Below are positions 37,937 through 46,664 of a stretch of 64,000 nt of DNA, piece by piece. The translations under genes were made by a program, and so were the position numbers. The DNA comes from Streptomyces sp. S4.7 (lineage in GTDB: Bacteria > Actinomycetota > Actinomycetes > Streptomycetales > Streptomycetaceae): the NCBI RefSeq assembly GCF_010384365.1, contig NZ_CP048397.1, positions 3,658,001-3,722,000 of the forward strand, written 5' to 3'. Every line of letters starts with the position of its first letter. Positions within the stretch are counted from its first letter, which is position 1. Below the pieces are notes generated by a model. It was not told the DNA's origin. It did not search any database and saw only the letters and a list, made by a program, of their open reading frames with translations.

Positions 37937-39460
37937 GTGGCCGAGGAGCTCATCCCGGAAACGCCGGAGACCCCGGAGACCCTGGGAAATCCGGACACAG
38001 TTCTCGATGACGCCGACGAGGCGTCGGCCGAGAAGCCCGTCAAACAGCGCAAGAACGGCCTCTACATGAGCGTGTCCGACGAGCTGGCCGAGAACATGAA
38101 GTCGGGCTGGGCCGACACCGAGCTCCGTGATCTGGAGCCCGTCGCACAGGCGCCGTTCGCGGCGGCCCGCCGTGCCGCGCTGTCCGCGCGATTCCCGGGC
38201 GACCGCCTGGTGATCCCGGCGGGCGGCCTGAAGACCCGGTCCAACGACACGGAGTACAGCTTCCGCGCCTCCACGGAGTACGCCTATCTCACCGGCGACC
38301 AGACGGAGGACGGCGTCCTCGTGCTGGAGCCGGAGTCCGGCGGCGAGGGCCACCGGGCGACGATCTATCTCACTCCCCGCTCCAACAGGGAGAACGGCGA
38401 ATTCTGGCTCGACGGCCGCCAGGGCGAGCTGTGGGTCGGCCGCCGGCACTCACTCGCCGAGGCCGAGCAGCTGCTCGGCCTGCCCGCGAAGGACGTACGG
38501 GAGCTGGCCGGGGCGCTGCGCGAGGCGACGGGCCCGGTGCGCGCCGTCCGCGGGCACGACGCGTCGATCGAGGCCGCGCTGGCCGACAAGGTCACGGCGG
38601 AGCGCGACGACGAACTGCGCGTCTATCTGTCCGAGGCCCGCGCCGTGAAGGACGAATTCGAGATCGGCGAGCTCCAGAAGGCCGTCGACGCGACCGTGCG
38701 CGGCTTCGAGGACGTCGTACGGATCCTCGACAGGGCCGAGGCGACGAGCGAGCGCTACATCGAGGGGACGTTCTTCCTGCGTGCCCGCGTGGAGGGCAAC
38801 GACATCGGCTACGGCTCGATCTGCGCCGCCGGCCCGCACGCGACCACCCTGCACTGGGTGCGCAACGACGGGGACGTGCGCCCCGGCGATCTGCTGCTCC
38901 TCGACGCGGGCGTGGAGACCCACACCCTCTACACGGCGGACGTCACGCGCACCCTGCCGATCAACGGCCGGTTCGACGCGCTCCAGCGCAAGATCTACGA
39001 CGCGGTGTACGAGTCGCAGGAGGCCGGTATCGCCGCGGTGAAGCCGGGCGCGAAGTACCGGGACTTCCACGACGCGTCGCAGCGGGTGCTCGCCGAGCGG
39101 CTCGTGGAGTGGGGCCTGCTCGACGGACCGGTCGAGCGGGTCCTGGAGCTCGGTCTCCAGCGCCGCTGGACGCTGCACGGCACCGGGCACATGCTCGGTC
39201 TGGACGTCCACGACTGCGCGGCGGCGCGTACGGAGGCGTACGTGGACGGGACGCTGGAGCCCGGTATGTGTCTCACCGTGGAGCCGGGGCTGTACTTCCA
39301 GGCGGACGACCTCACGGTGCCGCAGGAGTACCGGGGCATCGGCGTCCGGATCGAGGACGACATCCTCGTCACGGAGGACGGCAACCGGAACCTGTCGGCG
39401 GGGCTGCCGCGTACGTCCGACGACGTGGAAGCGTGGATGGCGGCCACCAAGCAGGGCTGA
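37937..39460 (+). CDS. pepP: Aminopeptidase P family Xaa-Pro aminopeptidase
   Basis: Protein of 507 aa; GTG with GGAGGAGG upstream. The N-terminal creatinase-like domain covers ~60-230 (DTEYSFRASTEYAYLTG). The pita-bread catalytic domain covers ~245-495. Metal ligands: Asp in LLLDAGVETHTLYTADVTRTLP (two Asp), His in HGTGHMLGLDVHD, Glu in LTVEPGLYF and Glu in GVRIEDDILVT. It removes N-terminal residues before Pro using two metal ions. Streptomyces usually has this cytosolic enzyme in the same place. Confidence 0.92.
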   Translation: MAEELIPETPETPETLGNPDTVLDDADEASAEKPVKQRKNGLYMSVSDELAENMKSGWADTELRDLEPVAQAPFAAARRAALSARFPGDRLVIPAGGLKTRSNDTEYSFRASTEYAYLTGDQTEDGVLVLEPESGGEGHRATIYLTPRSNRENGEFWLDGRQGELWVGRRHSLAEAEQLLGLPAKDVRELAGALREATGPVRAVRGHDASIEAALADKVTAERDDELRVYLSEARAVKDEFEIGELQKAVDATVRGFEDVVRILDRAEATSERYIEGTFFLRARVEGNDIGYGSICAAGPHATTLHWVRNDGDVRPGDLLLLDAGVETHTLYTADVTRTLPINGRFDALQRKIYDAVYESQEAGIAAVKPGAKYRDFHDASQRVLAERLVEWGLLDGPVERVLELGLQRRWTLHGTGHMLGLDVHDCAAARTEAYVDGTLEPGMCLTVEPGLYFQADDLTVPQEYRGIGVRIEDDILVTEDGNRNLSAGLPRTSDDVEAWMAATKQG

Positions 39461-39478
39461 GCCCGGAGGTCTCCGAGC

Positions 39479-39511
39479 CGGCCCGGTCGTGCGAGAGGCA
39501 CGGCCGGGCCG
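39479..39511. terminator. Hairpin between convergent genes
   Basis: CGGCCCGGTCGTGC pairs with GCACGGCCGGGCCG through one G-U pair across GAGAG, between stops at 39460 and 39543. Confidence 0.7.
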
Positions 39512-39542
39512 CAGGGTGCGGCGTTCGGACTCCGGTGCGGTG

Positions 39543-40031
39543 TCAGACTCCGGCGGTCGTGCCGCCCAGTGCCACCAGCGGGGTCTCCTCGCGCCACTTC
39601 AGTATCTTGTCGAAGCTGATCACCGCGCCCCGCCCCGGCCGGTTCCGGCAGTGGACGTGGTCGGCCAGCTGTTCGATCAGTGAGAGCCCCCGCCCGTCCT
39701 CGGCGGTGAAGGGGGCGAGGGCGGTGGCCCGCCGCAGGGTCCGGCGGGCGGGGAATCCGGGCCCGGAGTCGGCCACCTCGATACGGCACTTCTCGCCGTC
39801 CAGATAGGCCGTCACCCGGTACGCCTCCGACGACCGCCCGGGGTCGTCGGAAGGACAGCCGTCTCCACCGTGTTCGACGGCGTTGGCACATGCCTCACTC
39901 AGTGCGACGGACAGATCGAAGGAAATGTCGGGGTCGACGCCCGCGGTCTCCATCGTGCCGATCAGGAGACGGCGCGCCAGCGGGACGCTCGCGGCTTCAC
40001 GCCGCAAATGGAGGGACCACCAGATGCTCAT
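39543..40031 (-). CDS. RsbW-like ATP-binding (HATPase_c_2) protein
   Basis: Protein of 162 aa; ATG with AGGAGG seven bases upstream. GHKL motifs: LSVALSEACANAVEHG (N box), IEVADSGPGFPAR (G1) and EDGRGLSLIEQLADHV (G2). It starts MSIWWSLHLRREAASVPLARRLL, the usual opening of Streptomyces serine-protein-kinase-like anti-sigma regulators. No sigma or antagonist gene is adjacent. It is more canonical than the copy at 32383, with an intact N-box Glu and Asn. Role: probably in a partner-switching pathway, with unknown target. Confidence 0.85.
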   Translation of the reverse strand: MSIWWSLHLRREAASVPLARRLLIGTMETAGVDPDISFDLSVALSEACANAVEHGGDGCPSDDPGRSSEAYRVTAYLDGEKCRIEVADSGPGFPARRTLRRATALAPFTAEDGRGLSLIEQLADHVHCRNRPGRGAVISFDKILKWREETPLVALGGTTAGV

Positions 40032-40223
40032 GCTCCAGCCTCCTGGCCACAGCTCGACATACCGATACGTATTGCCCCTGTAGGCGTGTCGTAAGCGCTT
40101 CGACTGCGTGAAACAACCCATTCGGCGGAAGCGGATGGCCGGTCCGCCGCTGTAAGGGACAGAGGGTGATCTTCCGGACCTGCCGTACGAAGCCGTCGGC
40201 CGCAGTGCGATGATGAGCCGGCC

Positions 40224-41063
40224 ATGCCTGATCGTGTCGCACACGCCGGAGCCAGTCTGCGGCTCCTGAGGGCCGCGGTGTTCACCGCGGTCTGTGTCGT
40301 GCTGTCCGCGACAGGACATGTGATCGCGGCCTGTCAGGCCGTCCCCTGGTGGACGCTCGTCGTCGGATTCGCCGGTGTCCTCGCCGTGGCCGCGCCGCTC
40401 GCGGGCCGCGCCCGTTCGCTGCCCGCCATCGCGCTCGCCCTGACCGGTGGACAGCTCGCGCTGCACGCCTTGTTCGGGATGAGCCAGCACCACCTGACGA
40501 TGCGCCCCGGCGCCGACGACGTACTGGTCCGCATGGCGGCGAAGCTGATCTGCGGGGCCGGTCCGGCGTCGCTGAGCCCCGGGGACGCGCACCGCATCGT
40601 GACCGACGCCGGGATCGACCCCGCCACGGTCTCCGGGGCCTCCGGCGGGCTCGCGCAGGGCGGTCACCTGCACGGTACGGCCGACGCGGCCCTTGGCGCC
40701 GCCGGACCGCTGCCCGAGCTGCCGACCCTGCCCATGTTCCTCGCGCATCTGCTGGCCGCCCTCGCGACCGGCTGGCTCATGCGCCGCGGTGACCTCGCGC
40801 TCGCCCGGCTCGCCACGCTCTCGGCCCAGGGGCTCGGCGACGGCATCGGCGAAGCCGTGGCGGACAACGCGCGGCTGCGGGCGCTGCGGGCCGCCCTCCG
40901 TCTCGTACGGGCCCTGCGCTGGGGCCTGCCGGTCGCGTCCGCCCCCGGGCTCCACGGACAGCCGGCCCCGCGTCCCGACGCCCCGCCGTCGGACACGGAC
41001 AGGACGCTCCAGCATTCGGTGATCAGGCGCGGCCCGCCGGCCGTATTCACTCTCGCCGCCTGA
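40224..41063 (+). CDS. Integral membrane protein near the copper operon
   Basis: Protein of 279 aa. Helices: LRAAVFTAVCVVLSATGHVIA, WWTLVVGFAGVLAVAAPLA, LPAIALALTGGQLALHALFGM and LPMFLAHLLAALATGWLM. The loop after helix 3 holds SQHHLTM and MAAKLICGAG. A His/Met-containing loop (GGLAQGGHLHG) could touch metal, but this is only suggestive. It lies directly upstream of the YcnI gene and in the same direction, so it may belong to the copper-handling operon. No formal family name recalled. Confidence 0.65.
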   Translation: MPDRVAHAGASLRLLRAAVFTAVCVVLSATGHVIAACQAVPWWTLVVGFAGVLAVAAPLAGRARSLPAIALALTGGQLALHALFGMSQHHLTMRPGADDVLVRMAAKLICGAGPASLSPGDAHRIVTDAGIDPATVSGASGGLAQGGHLHGTADAALGAAGPLPELPTLPMFLAHLLAALATGWLMRRGDLALARLATLSAQGLGDGIGEAVADNARLRALRAALRLVRALRWGLPVASAPGLHGQPAPRPDAPPSDTDRTLQHSVIRRGPPAVFTLAA

Positions 41064-41169
41064 CGCGACGACACGCTCCGTACGAAGACGCGGTGCGGTG
41101 GCGTCGCGATGCCGTCGCGTATCCGCGCGCGGTCCACCGTCCTCCCCACACCGTGGAGTGTCTCCTGTC

Positions 41170-42024
41170 ATGAACGCCTCTCGTGCGAACACCTCTCGTC
41201 GCGGCGTCCCGCAGCCGTCCACCGCCGGTCGTAACCGCACTGCGCGCCGCGCGGCAGTCGTCGGCGGTGTCGCCGCGTCCGCCGTCGTACTGCTGGCCGG
41301 TCCCGCGCTCGCGCATGTCGGCGTGCAGCCGGTCGGCGAAGCCGCCAAGGGCGGGTACGCGACGGTCAACTTCAAGGTGCCGAACGAGCGTGACGACGCC
41401 TCGACCGTCAAGCTCGAGGTGAACTTCCCGACCGAGCACCCGCTGGCTTCGGTGTCGCCGCAGGCCGTGCCCGGCTGGAAGATCGCCGTCACCAAGAGCA
41501 AGCTCGACAAGCCGATCGAGATGCACGGCAAGCAGATCACCGAGGCCGTCTCGAAGGTCACCTGGACCGCCACGGGCGACAGCAAGGTCGCGCCGGGCTA
41601 CTTCCAGCAGTTCCCGCTCTCCATCGGCCAGCTGCCCGAGGACGCGGACCAGTTGGTGTTCAAGACCCTCCAGACGTACGACAACAAGGAAGTCGTGCGC
41701 TGGATCGACGCGCCGACGGAGGGCGCCGAGCCCGAGAGCCCGGCACCCGTACTGGCACTAACCGCCGCCGCCGAGGACGGCCACGGCGCGGCGGCCGGTG
41801 CCGAGGACGACGACGCCAAGGGCGGCGCCGACCACGCCTCGGACGAGAACGACGGCGAGGACGGGGCCACCAAGAACGCCGCCTCGTCCGACAGCAGCGA
41901 CGGCACCGCGCGCGCCCTCGGCATCGTCGGCATCGTCGTCGGCGCCGCCGGTGTGGCCTTCGGCGTCCTGGCCGGGCGCCGCCGTACCTCCTCCACCGGC
42001 ACTCCGGCCACCCCCGCCAGCTGA
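41170..42024 (+). CDS. YcnI-like (DUF1775) copper-associated membrane-anchored protein
   Basis: Protein of 284 aa. A signal peptide ends ALAHV, so the mature protein starts with the His that YcnI proteins use to bind Cu(II) (HVGVQP). The domain continues GGYATVNFKVPNERDDASTVKLEV ... WKIAVTKSKLDKPIEMHGKQITEAVSKVTWTA. After a Glu/Asp/His-rich spacer a C-terminal helix (ALGIVGIVVGAAGVAFGVLAG) and RRR anchor it outside the membrane. It heads the copper cluster. A 13-bp hairpin follows, so it may be expressed above the genes downstream. Confidence 0.85.
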   Translation: MNASRANTSRRGVPQPSTAGRNRTARRAAVVGGVAASAVVLLAGPALAHVGVQPVGEAAKGGYATVNFKVPNERDDASTVKLEVNFPTEHPLASVSPQAVPGWKIAVTKSKLDKPIEMHGKQITEAVSKVTWTATGDSKVAPGYFQQFPLSIGQLPEDADQLVFKTLQTYDNKEVVRWIDAPTEGAEPESPAPVLALTAAAEDGHGAAAGAEDDDAKGGADHASDENDGEDGATKNAASSDSSDGTARALGIVGIVVGAAGVAFGVLAGRRRTSSTGTPATPAS

Positions 42025-42028
42025 CCGC

Positions 42029-42060
42029 CGGGCGCGGGCCCGCCGCAGGGCCCGCGCCCG
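42029..42060. terminator. Strong hairpin between ycnI-like gene and sco
   Basis: CGGGCGCGGGCCC and its exact complement form a 13-bp stem around a 6-base loop, five bases after the stop. It is within a same-strand gene set, so it probably limits read-through rather than ending the operon outright. Confidence 0.7.
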
Positions 42061-42092
42061 TCACCCGTACTCCACCAATGGGATCTCTCTCC

Positions 42093-42755
42093 ATGCGCAA
42101 GAAGACCGTGCTCACCGCCGCCGCACTCACGGCGGTGGCGGCACTCACCCTGTCCGCCTGCGGAAGCGGCGGCGACGACGCCGCGTCGAAGCCCGTGGCC
42201 GACGTCTCCGCACAGCCGAAGACCGAAGCGGCGACCGTGCTCGACAAGCCCTTCGAGAAGCCGGACCTCGTCCTCAAGGACACCGAGGGCAAGACGTACG
42301 ACTTCCGCGAGGAGACCAAGGGCAAGCCGACGCTGATCTACTTCGGCTACACGCACTGCCCCGACGTCTGCCCGCTGACGATGAGCAACATCGCCATCGC
42401 CAGGAAGGCGCTGCCCAAGGCCGACCAGGACAAGCTCCAGGTCGTGTTCATCACCACCGACCCCGAGCGGGACACCTCCGCCGAGCTCGCCAAGTGGCTC
42501 CCGAGCGCGGGCGATCCGTCGTTCGTCGGCCTCACCGGCGACTTCCCGACCATCCAGGCCGGCGCGCGTCAGGTCGGCATCGGCATCGAGCCCGCGACCA
42601 AGGAGAAGGACGGCAGCGTCGTCTCCATGCACGGGGCCCAGGTCATCGCCTTCTCACCCAAGACGGACGGCGGTTACGTCCTGTACGGCGAGGACACGAC
42701 GGCCGACGACTACACGAAGGATCTGCCGAAGCTCGTCAAGGGCGAGACCCCGTGA
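42093..42755 (+). CDS. sco: Sco-type copper chaperone lipoprotein
   Basis: Protein of 220 aa. Lipobox LTLSAC puts the lipidated Cys at 23. The thioredoxin fold has the copper site CPDVC (Cys89, Cys93) and the distal His in MHGAQVIAF (about 180), so all three ligands are present. In S. lividans, Sco passes copper from ECuC to cytochrome c oxidase and is tied to the GlxA/DtpA morphogenesis pathway. Its stop overlaps the GTG of ecuC. ATG 42078, in frame, is an alternative start. Confidence 0.92.
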   Translation: MRKKTVLTAAALTAVAALTLSACGSGGDDAASKPVADVSAQPKTEAATVLDKPFEKPDLVLKDTEGKTYDFREETKGKPTLIYFGYTHCPDVCPLTMSNIAIARKALPKADQDKLQVVFITTDPERDTSAELAKWLPSAGDPSFVGLTGDFPTIQAGARQVGIGIEPATKEKDGSVVSMHGAQVIAFSPKTDGGYVLYGEDTTADDYTKDLPKLVKGETP

Positions 42756-43222
42756 GGAGGCGCGGCGGCCGTCCCTCCGTGGGGGCGGTGCTGGTGTCGC
42801 TGGCATCGGCGGTGGCACTGGTCGGCTGCTCGTCGGCGGACGCCTCCGAGGACCGGCCTCAGTTGGAGGTCACCGGGGCCTTCATGCCGCAGCCCGTCGG
42901 CGACATGGCGTCCGGCTTCCTCACCGTCACCAACAGCGGCGGCGCGGCGGACAAGCTCACGTCCGTCACCAGCGACGTCTCGGACGACATCACGATCCAC
43001 GAGACCAAGGACCAGAGGATGCGGCAGGTGAAGTCCTTCGACATCCCGGCCGAGGGCGAGCTGACCCTGGACCGAGGCGGCAACCATCTGATGTTCATGG
43101 GCCTGAAGAAGAAGCTCGTCCAAGGCCAACGGATCTCCGTGGAACTGCACTTCGAGAAGACCGACCCGATCGAGGTCGACCTTCCAGTGAAGGAGACCAC
43201 CTACAACCCCACGCGGCACTGA
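42752..43222 (+). CDS. ecuC: PCuAC-type extracytoplasmic copper chaperone (ECuC)
   Basis: Protein of 156 aa; GTG overlapping the sco stop, with GAGGAGG inside the first codons. Lipobox ALVGC (Cys 26). The PCuAC domain has ITIHETKDQRMRQV and GNHLMFMG, giving the His and Met ligands of the H...M...H.M Cu(I) site. It takes Cu(I) outside the membrane and hands it to Sco. The order sco-ecuC-copCD-dtpA equals the S. lividans cluster. Confidence 0.88.
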   Translation: MRRRGGRPSVGAVLVSLASAVALVGCSSADASEDRPQLEVTGAFMPQPVGDMASGFLTVTNSGGAADKLTSVTSDVSDDITIHETKDQRMRQVKSFDIPAEGELTLDRGGNHLMFMGLKKKLVQGQRISVELHFEKTDPIEVDLPVKETTYNPTRH

Positions 43223-43236
43223 GGGACTGACCCACC

Positions 43237-45264
43237 ATGACGGCCACCGCCCCCCGCATACGTCAGCTGCCGCTCGTACGGCTGCTGTTCGTCATCGCCG
43301 TACTCGTCTGCGGCCTCTTCGGCACCCTCTCCGGGACGGCGTCGGCGCACGCCGCGCTGACCGGGAGCGATCCGAAGGACGGGGCGGTGGTCGATGTCGC
43401 CCCCAAGGACGTCACGCTCACCTTCTCCGAACAGATCGCCATGGGCGACAACTCGATCCGGGTCCTCGACCCCACCAGCAAGCGCGTCGACGTCGCGAAG
43501 ATGCGTGATCTGAGCGGGGGCGGCACGGTGCGCTACGCCGTCGACCTGAAGCCCGGACTGCCGGACGGCACGTACACCGTCGCCTGGCAGGCGGTCTCCG
43601 CCGACAGCCACCCCGTGTCCGGCGCGTTCACCTTCTCCGTCGGGGCGCCTTCAAAGACCACGGCCACCGTGCCCGACCAGGAAGCCGGCGGCGGGCTGGT
43701 CGGCACCCTCTACGACACGGTGCGCTACCTGTCGTACGCCGGATTCGTCCTGCTCGTCGGCGGGACCGCCTTCATCCTCGCGTGCTGGCAGCGCGGCGCC
43801 TCCGTAAGGCCGTTGCAACGGCTCGTCGTCGGCGGCTGGGTCACCCTGACCGCGGCGACGCTCGTCCTCCTACTACTGCGCACTCCGTACACCGGGTCCG
43901 GCAAGCTGGGCGACGCGTTCGACCTCGGCGGGCTCGCGGACGTACTGGACACCAAGACGGGGGCCGCGCTCGTCTCACGGCTGCTGCTGCTCAGCGCGGC
44001 GGCGCTCTTCATAGCGGTACTGTTCGGCGCGTACGCGAAGCGCGTGACGGAGACGGAATCCGGGACGGAGGCCGAAGCGGAATCGGGGACCGGAGCGGAA
44101 TCCGGTACGGATGACGGGGAGGGCTCGGGCGGCGCGGGCTCCGAGGCGGAGAAGGCGAAGGCCGACCTCACGTTCGGACTGGGCCTCGGCGGCACGGTCG
44201 TCGCCGCCGGTATCGCCGGGACGTGGGCGTTGTCCGAGCACGCGTCGACCGGGATCCAGACCGGTCTCGCCATGCCGCTCGACGTCCTGCACCTGCTGGC
44301 CGTGGCGGCCTGGCTCGGCGGCCTCGTGTCGCTGCTGACCGTGCTCCACCGGATGCCGGACATCGAACGTGCCGCCGTGCGGCGCTTCTCCCGGATCGCC
44401 TTCACCAGCGTCGTCGTGCTGGCCGTGACCGGGCTCTACCAGGCGTGGCGACAGGTCGGCTCCTGGTCCGCGCTCACCGACACGTCGTACGGCCGGCTCC
44501 TGCTGGTCAAGGTCGCGCTGATCGCCGTACTGCTCTGCGCGGCCTGGTTCTCACGGCGCTGGACGGGGCTGCTCGGCGAGCGGACGACGGCCGGGACGCA
44601 GGCCGGGGAGGAATCGGAAGCGGAAGCCGAAGCGGAATCGGAAGCCGGGGGTGAGGCGGTTGACGGGGCCGGGGAGACGTCCGATCCCGCGCGCGCCGCT
44701 CAACTCGCCCGCCAGCGGACCGCGTTGGCCACGGCGCGAAAGAAGCGCGACCGCGACGCCGACACCGAGCGCTCCGGACTGCGCCGCTCCGTCCTCATAG
44801 AGGCGTGCGTCGCCCTGGTGGTGCTCGCCGTCACGACCGCGCTGACGGGCACCGAGCCGGGACGTACGCAGGAGAAGGAGGCCGGCCGGCCGGGCACCGA
44901 GGCCGCCGCTCCCGCGCCCGCCCGCCCCGTCAGCCTCACCGAGCCCTTCGACACCGGCGGCGCGAACGGCAAGGGCACTGTGCGGCTCACCCTCGACCCC
45001 GCCCGCTCGGGCGACAACCTCATGCACGTCTGGATCGACGACCCGGCCGGCAAGCCGATGGACGTGCCCGAGGTAAAGGTCGCGTACACCCTGAAGTCCG
45101 AGCAGATCGGCCCGCTCCCCGTCGTGCCCGCGCGCCTCGCACCGGGACGCTGGAGCGCGAGCAGCGTACAGATCCCGATGCCCGGCGACTGGCATCTGCA
45201 GGTGACGGTGCGGACCTCGGACATCGACCAGACGACCATCGAGAAGAACGTGAAGATCGGCTGA
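43237..45264 (+). CDS. CopC-CopD fusion with C-terminal YtkA-like domain
   Basis: Protein of 675 aa. The signal peptide ends TASAHAAL, so the mature N-terminus is His, as in CopC. The CopC beta-barrel (~37-135) is SDPKDGAVVDVAPKDVTLTF ... WQAVSADSHPVSGAFTFSVG. CopD membrane helices run from ~160 to ~455, interrupted by charged low-complexity loops rich in Glu/Ser/Gly (ETESGTEAEAESG and ESEAEAEAESEAGG). A last helix (~510-530) leads to a YtkA-like domain (~565-675: GKGTVRLTLDPARSGDNLMHVWIDDPAGKPMDVPEV). Probable copper import or sequestration at the membrane. Confidence 0.87.
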   Translation: MTATAPRIRQLPLVRLLFVIAVLVCGLFGTLSGTASAHAALTGSDPKDGAVVDVAPKDVTLTFSEQIAMGDNSIRVLDPTSKRVDVAKMRDLSGGGTVRYAVDLKPGLPDGTYTVAWQAVSADSHPVSGAFTFSVGAPSKTTATVPDQEAGGGLVGTLYDTVRYLSYAGFVLLVGGTAFILACWQRGASVRPLQRLVVGGWVTLTAATLVLLLLRTPYTGSGKLGDAFDLGGLADVLDTKTGAALVSRLLLLSAAALFIAVLFGAYAKRVTETESGTEAEAESGTGAESGTDDGEGSGGAGSEAEKAKADLTFGLGLGGTVVAAGIAGTWALSEHASTGIQTGLAMPLDVLHLLAVAAWLGGLVSLLTVLHRMPDIERAAVRRFSRIAFTSVVVLAVTGLYQAWRQVGSWSALTDTSYGRLLLVKVALIAVLLCAAWFSRRWTGLLGERTTAGTQAGEESEAEAEAESEAGGEAVDGAGETSDPARAAQLARQRTALATARKKRDRDADTERSGLRRSVLIEACVALVVLAVTTALTGTEPGRTQEKEAGRPGTEAAAPAPARPVSLTEPFDTGGANGKGTVRLTLDPARSGDNLMHVWIDDPAGKPMDVPEVKVAYTLKSEQIGPLPVVPARLAPGRWSASSVQIPMPGDWHLQVTVRTSDIDQTTIEKNVKIG

Positions 45265-45268
45265 CCGC

Positions 45269-46585
45269 GTGAGCGACACCCGTACGACCAGCGAAACCGA
45301 CACCGGCGGACCCGACTCCGGTTCCACCGGTGCGGGCAACACAGGCGCCGCTCCCGCGATCTCACGGCGGCGGCTGCTCGGTACGGCCGGGGCCGCCGGC
45401 GCCGCCGGGCTCGTCGCGGGGGCGGCCGGCGGGAGCGCCACGTACGCCGCCACCCGCGCGGACGAGCCGACCGCGCTCAGCACGGTCGGCTCGGCGACCG
45501 CGGCCTTCCACGGCGCCCACCAGGCCGGTATCACCTCCCCCATGCAGGCGCGCGGCCATCTGGTCGCCCTCGACCTCGCGCCGGGCGCCGGACGCAAGGA
45601 GGCCGCCGCGCTGCTGCGCCGCTGGTCGCAGACCGCGCGGCGGCTCATGGCGGGCGAACCGGCCGGGGAGCGCGACACGGGCGTCGCGCTGGACGCGGGA
45701 CCCTCCGCGCTGACGGTCACCTTCGGCTTCGGCCGGACCTTCTTCGACCGTACGAAGCTGACCGCCCGGCGTCCGACGGCGCTGGACCCGCTGCCGGCCT
45801 TCTCCTCCGACCAGCTCGACGCCCGCCGCAGCGACGGCGATCTGTGGGTACAGGTCGGCTCGGACGACGCGCTCGTCGCGTTCCACGCGTTGCGCGCCCT
45901 TCTCAAGGAGGCGGGCGACGCGGCGCACGTGCGGTGGCAGATGAACGGCTTCAACCGCTCGCCCGGCGCCACCGCCCGCCCGATGACCGCCCGCAATCTG
46001 ATGGGCCAGATCGACGGCACCGGCAACCCCAGGCCCGATGAGCCCGACTTCGACCGGCGGATCTTCGTGCCCGCGAAGCCGCCGGCGGGCACACCGGAGT
46101 GGATGGCGGGCGGCTCGTACGCCGTCGTACGCCGGATCCGGATGCTGCTCGACGACTGGGAGGCCCTGTCGGTCGACCGCCAGGAACTGGTCATCGGCCG
46201 CCGCAAGTCCGACGGCGCCCCGCTCACCGGCGGTGAGGAGACGACCGAACCCGACCTCGACAGGAGGGGCCCGGACGGCAGACTCGTCATCCCGGACAAC
46301 GCGCACGCCCGGATCTCGGCGCCGGAGCAGAACGGCGGCGCCGCGATGCTGCGCCGTCCCTTCTCCTTCCACGACGGGATCGCGGCGGACGGCGCCCCCG
46401 ACGCGGGCCTGTTGTTCATCTGCTGGCAGGCCGATCCGCTGAGGGGTTTCGTGCCGGTGCAGCGCAAGCTCGACCGCGGGGACGCGCTGTCGGCGTTCGT
46501 CCGGCACGAGGCGAGCGGCCTGTACGCGGTGCCGGGCGGGGCGCGGGAGGGCGAGTACGTGGGCCAGCGGCTGCTGGAGTCCTGA
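45269..46585 (+). CDS. dtpA: Tat-exported Dyp-type heme peroxidase (DtpA)
   Basis: Protein of 438 aa. The twin-arginine signal is ISRRRLLGTAGAAGAAG (Arg33-35). The family motif GxxDG appears as GQIDGTGNPRPDE (~246-258), with the distal Asp. NAHARIS corresponds to the proximal His segment usually written NHAHIR, and QADPLRGFVPVQRKLDRGDALSAFVRHEASGLYAVP is the conserved C-terminus. In S. lividans DtpA works with Sco and ECuC in maturing the copper oxidase GlxA during hyphal development. It starts five bases after the copCD stop, so the four genes form one operon. Confidence 0.9.
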   Translation: MSDTRTTSETDTGGPDSGSTGAGNTGAAPAISRRRLLGTAGAAGAAGLVAGAAGGSATYAATRADEPTALSTVGSATAAFHGAHQAGITSPMQARGHLVALDLAPGAGRKEAAALLRRWSQTARRLMAGEPAGERDTGVALDAGPSALTVTFGFGRTFFDRTKLTARRPTALDPLPAFSSDQLDARRSDGDLWVQVGSDDALVAFHALRALLKEAGDAAHVRWQMNGFNRSPGATARPMTARNLMGQIDGTGNPRPDEPDFDRRIFVPAKPPAGTPEWMAGGSYAVVRRIRMLLDDWEALSVDRQELVIGRRKSDGAPLTGGEETTEPDLDRRGPDGRLVIPDNAHARISAPEQNGGAAMLRRPFSFHDGIAADGAPDAGLLFICWQADPLRGFVPVQRKLDRGDALSAFVRHEASGLYAVPGGAREGEYVGQRLLES

Positions 46586-46664
46586 GCCGGAATCCGCGGC
46601 AGGAGTCCTCGGCGGCGGTCCCCGGCCGTCCGCGGGCGTCCGCCGGTCGGACTAAAGTGACCAC

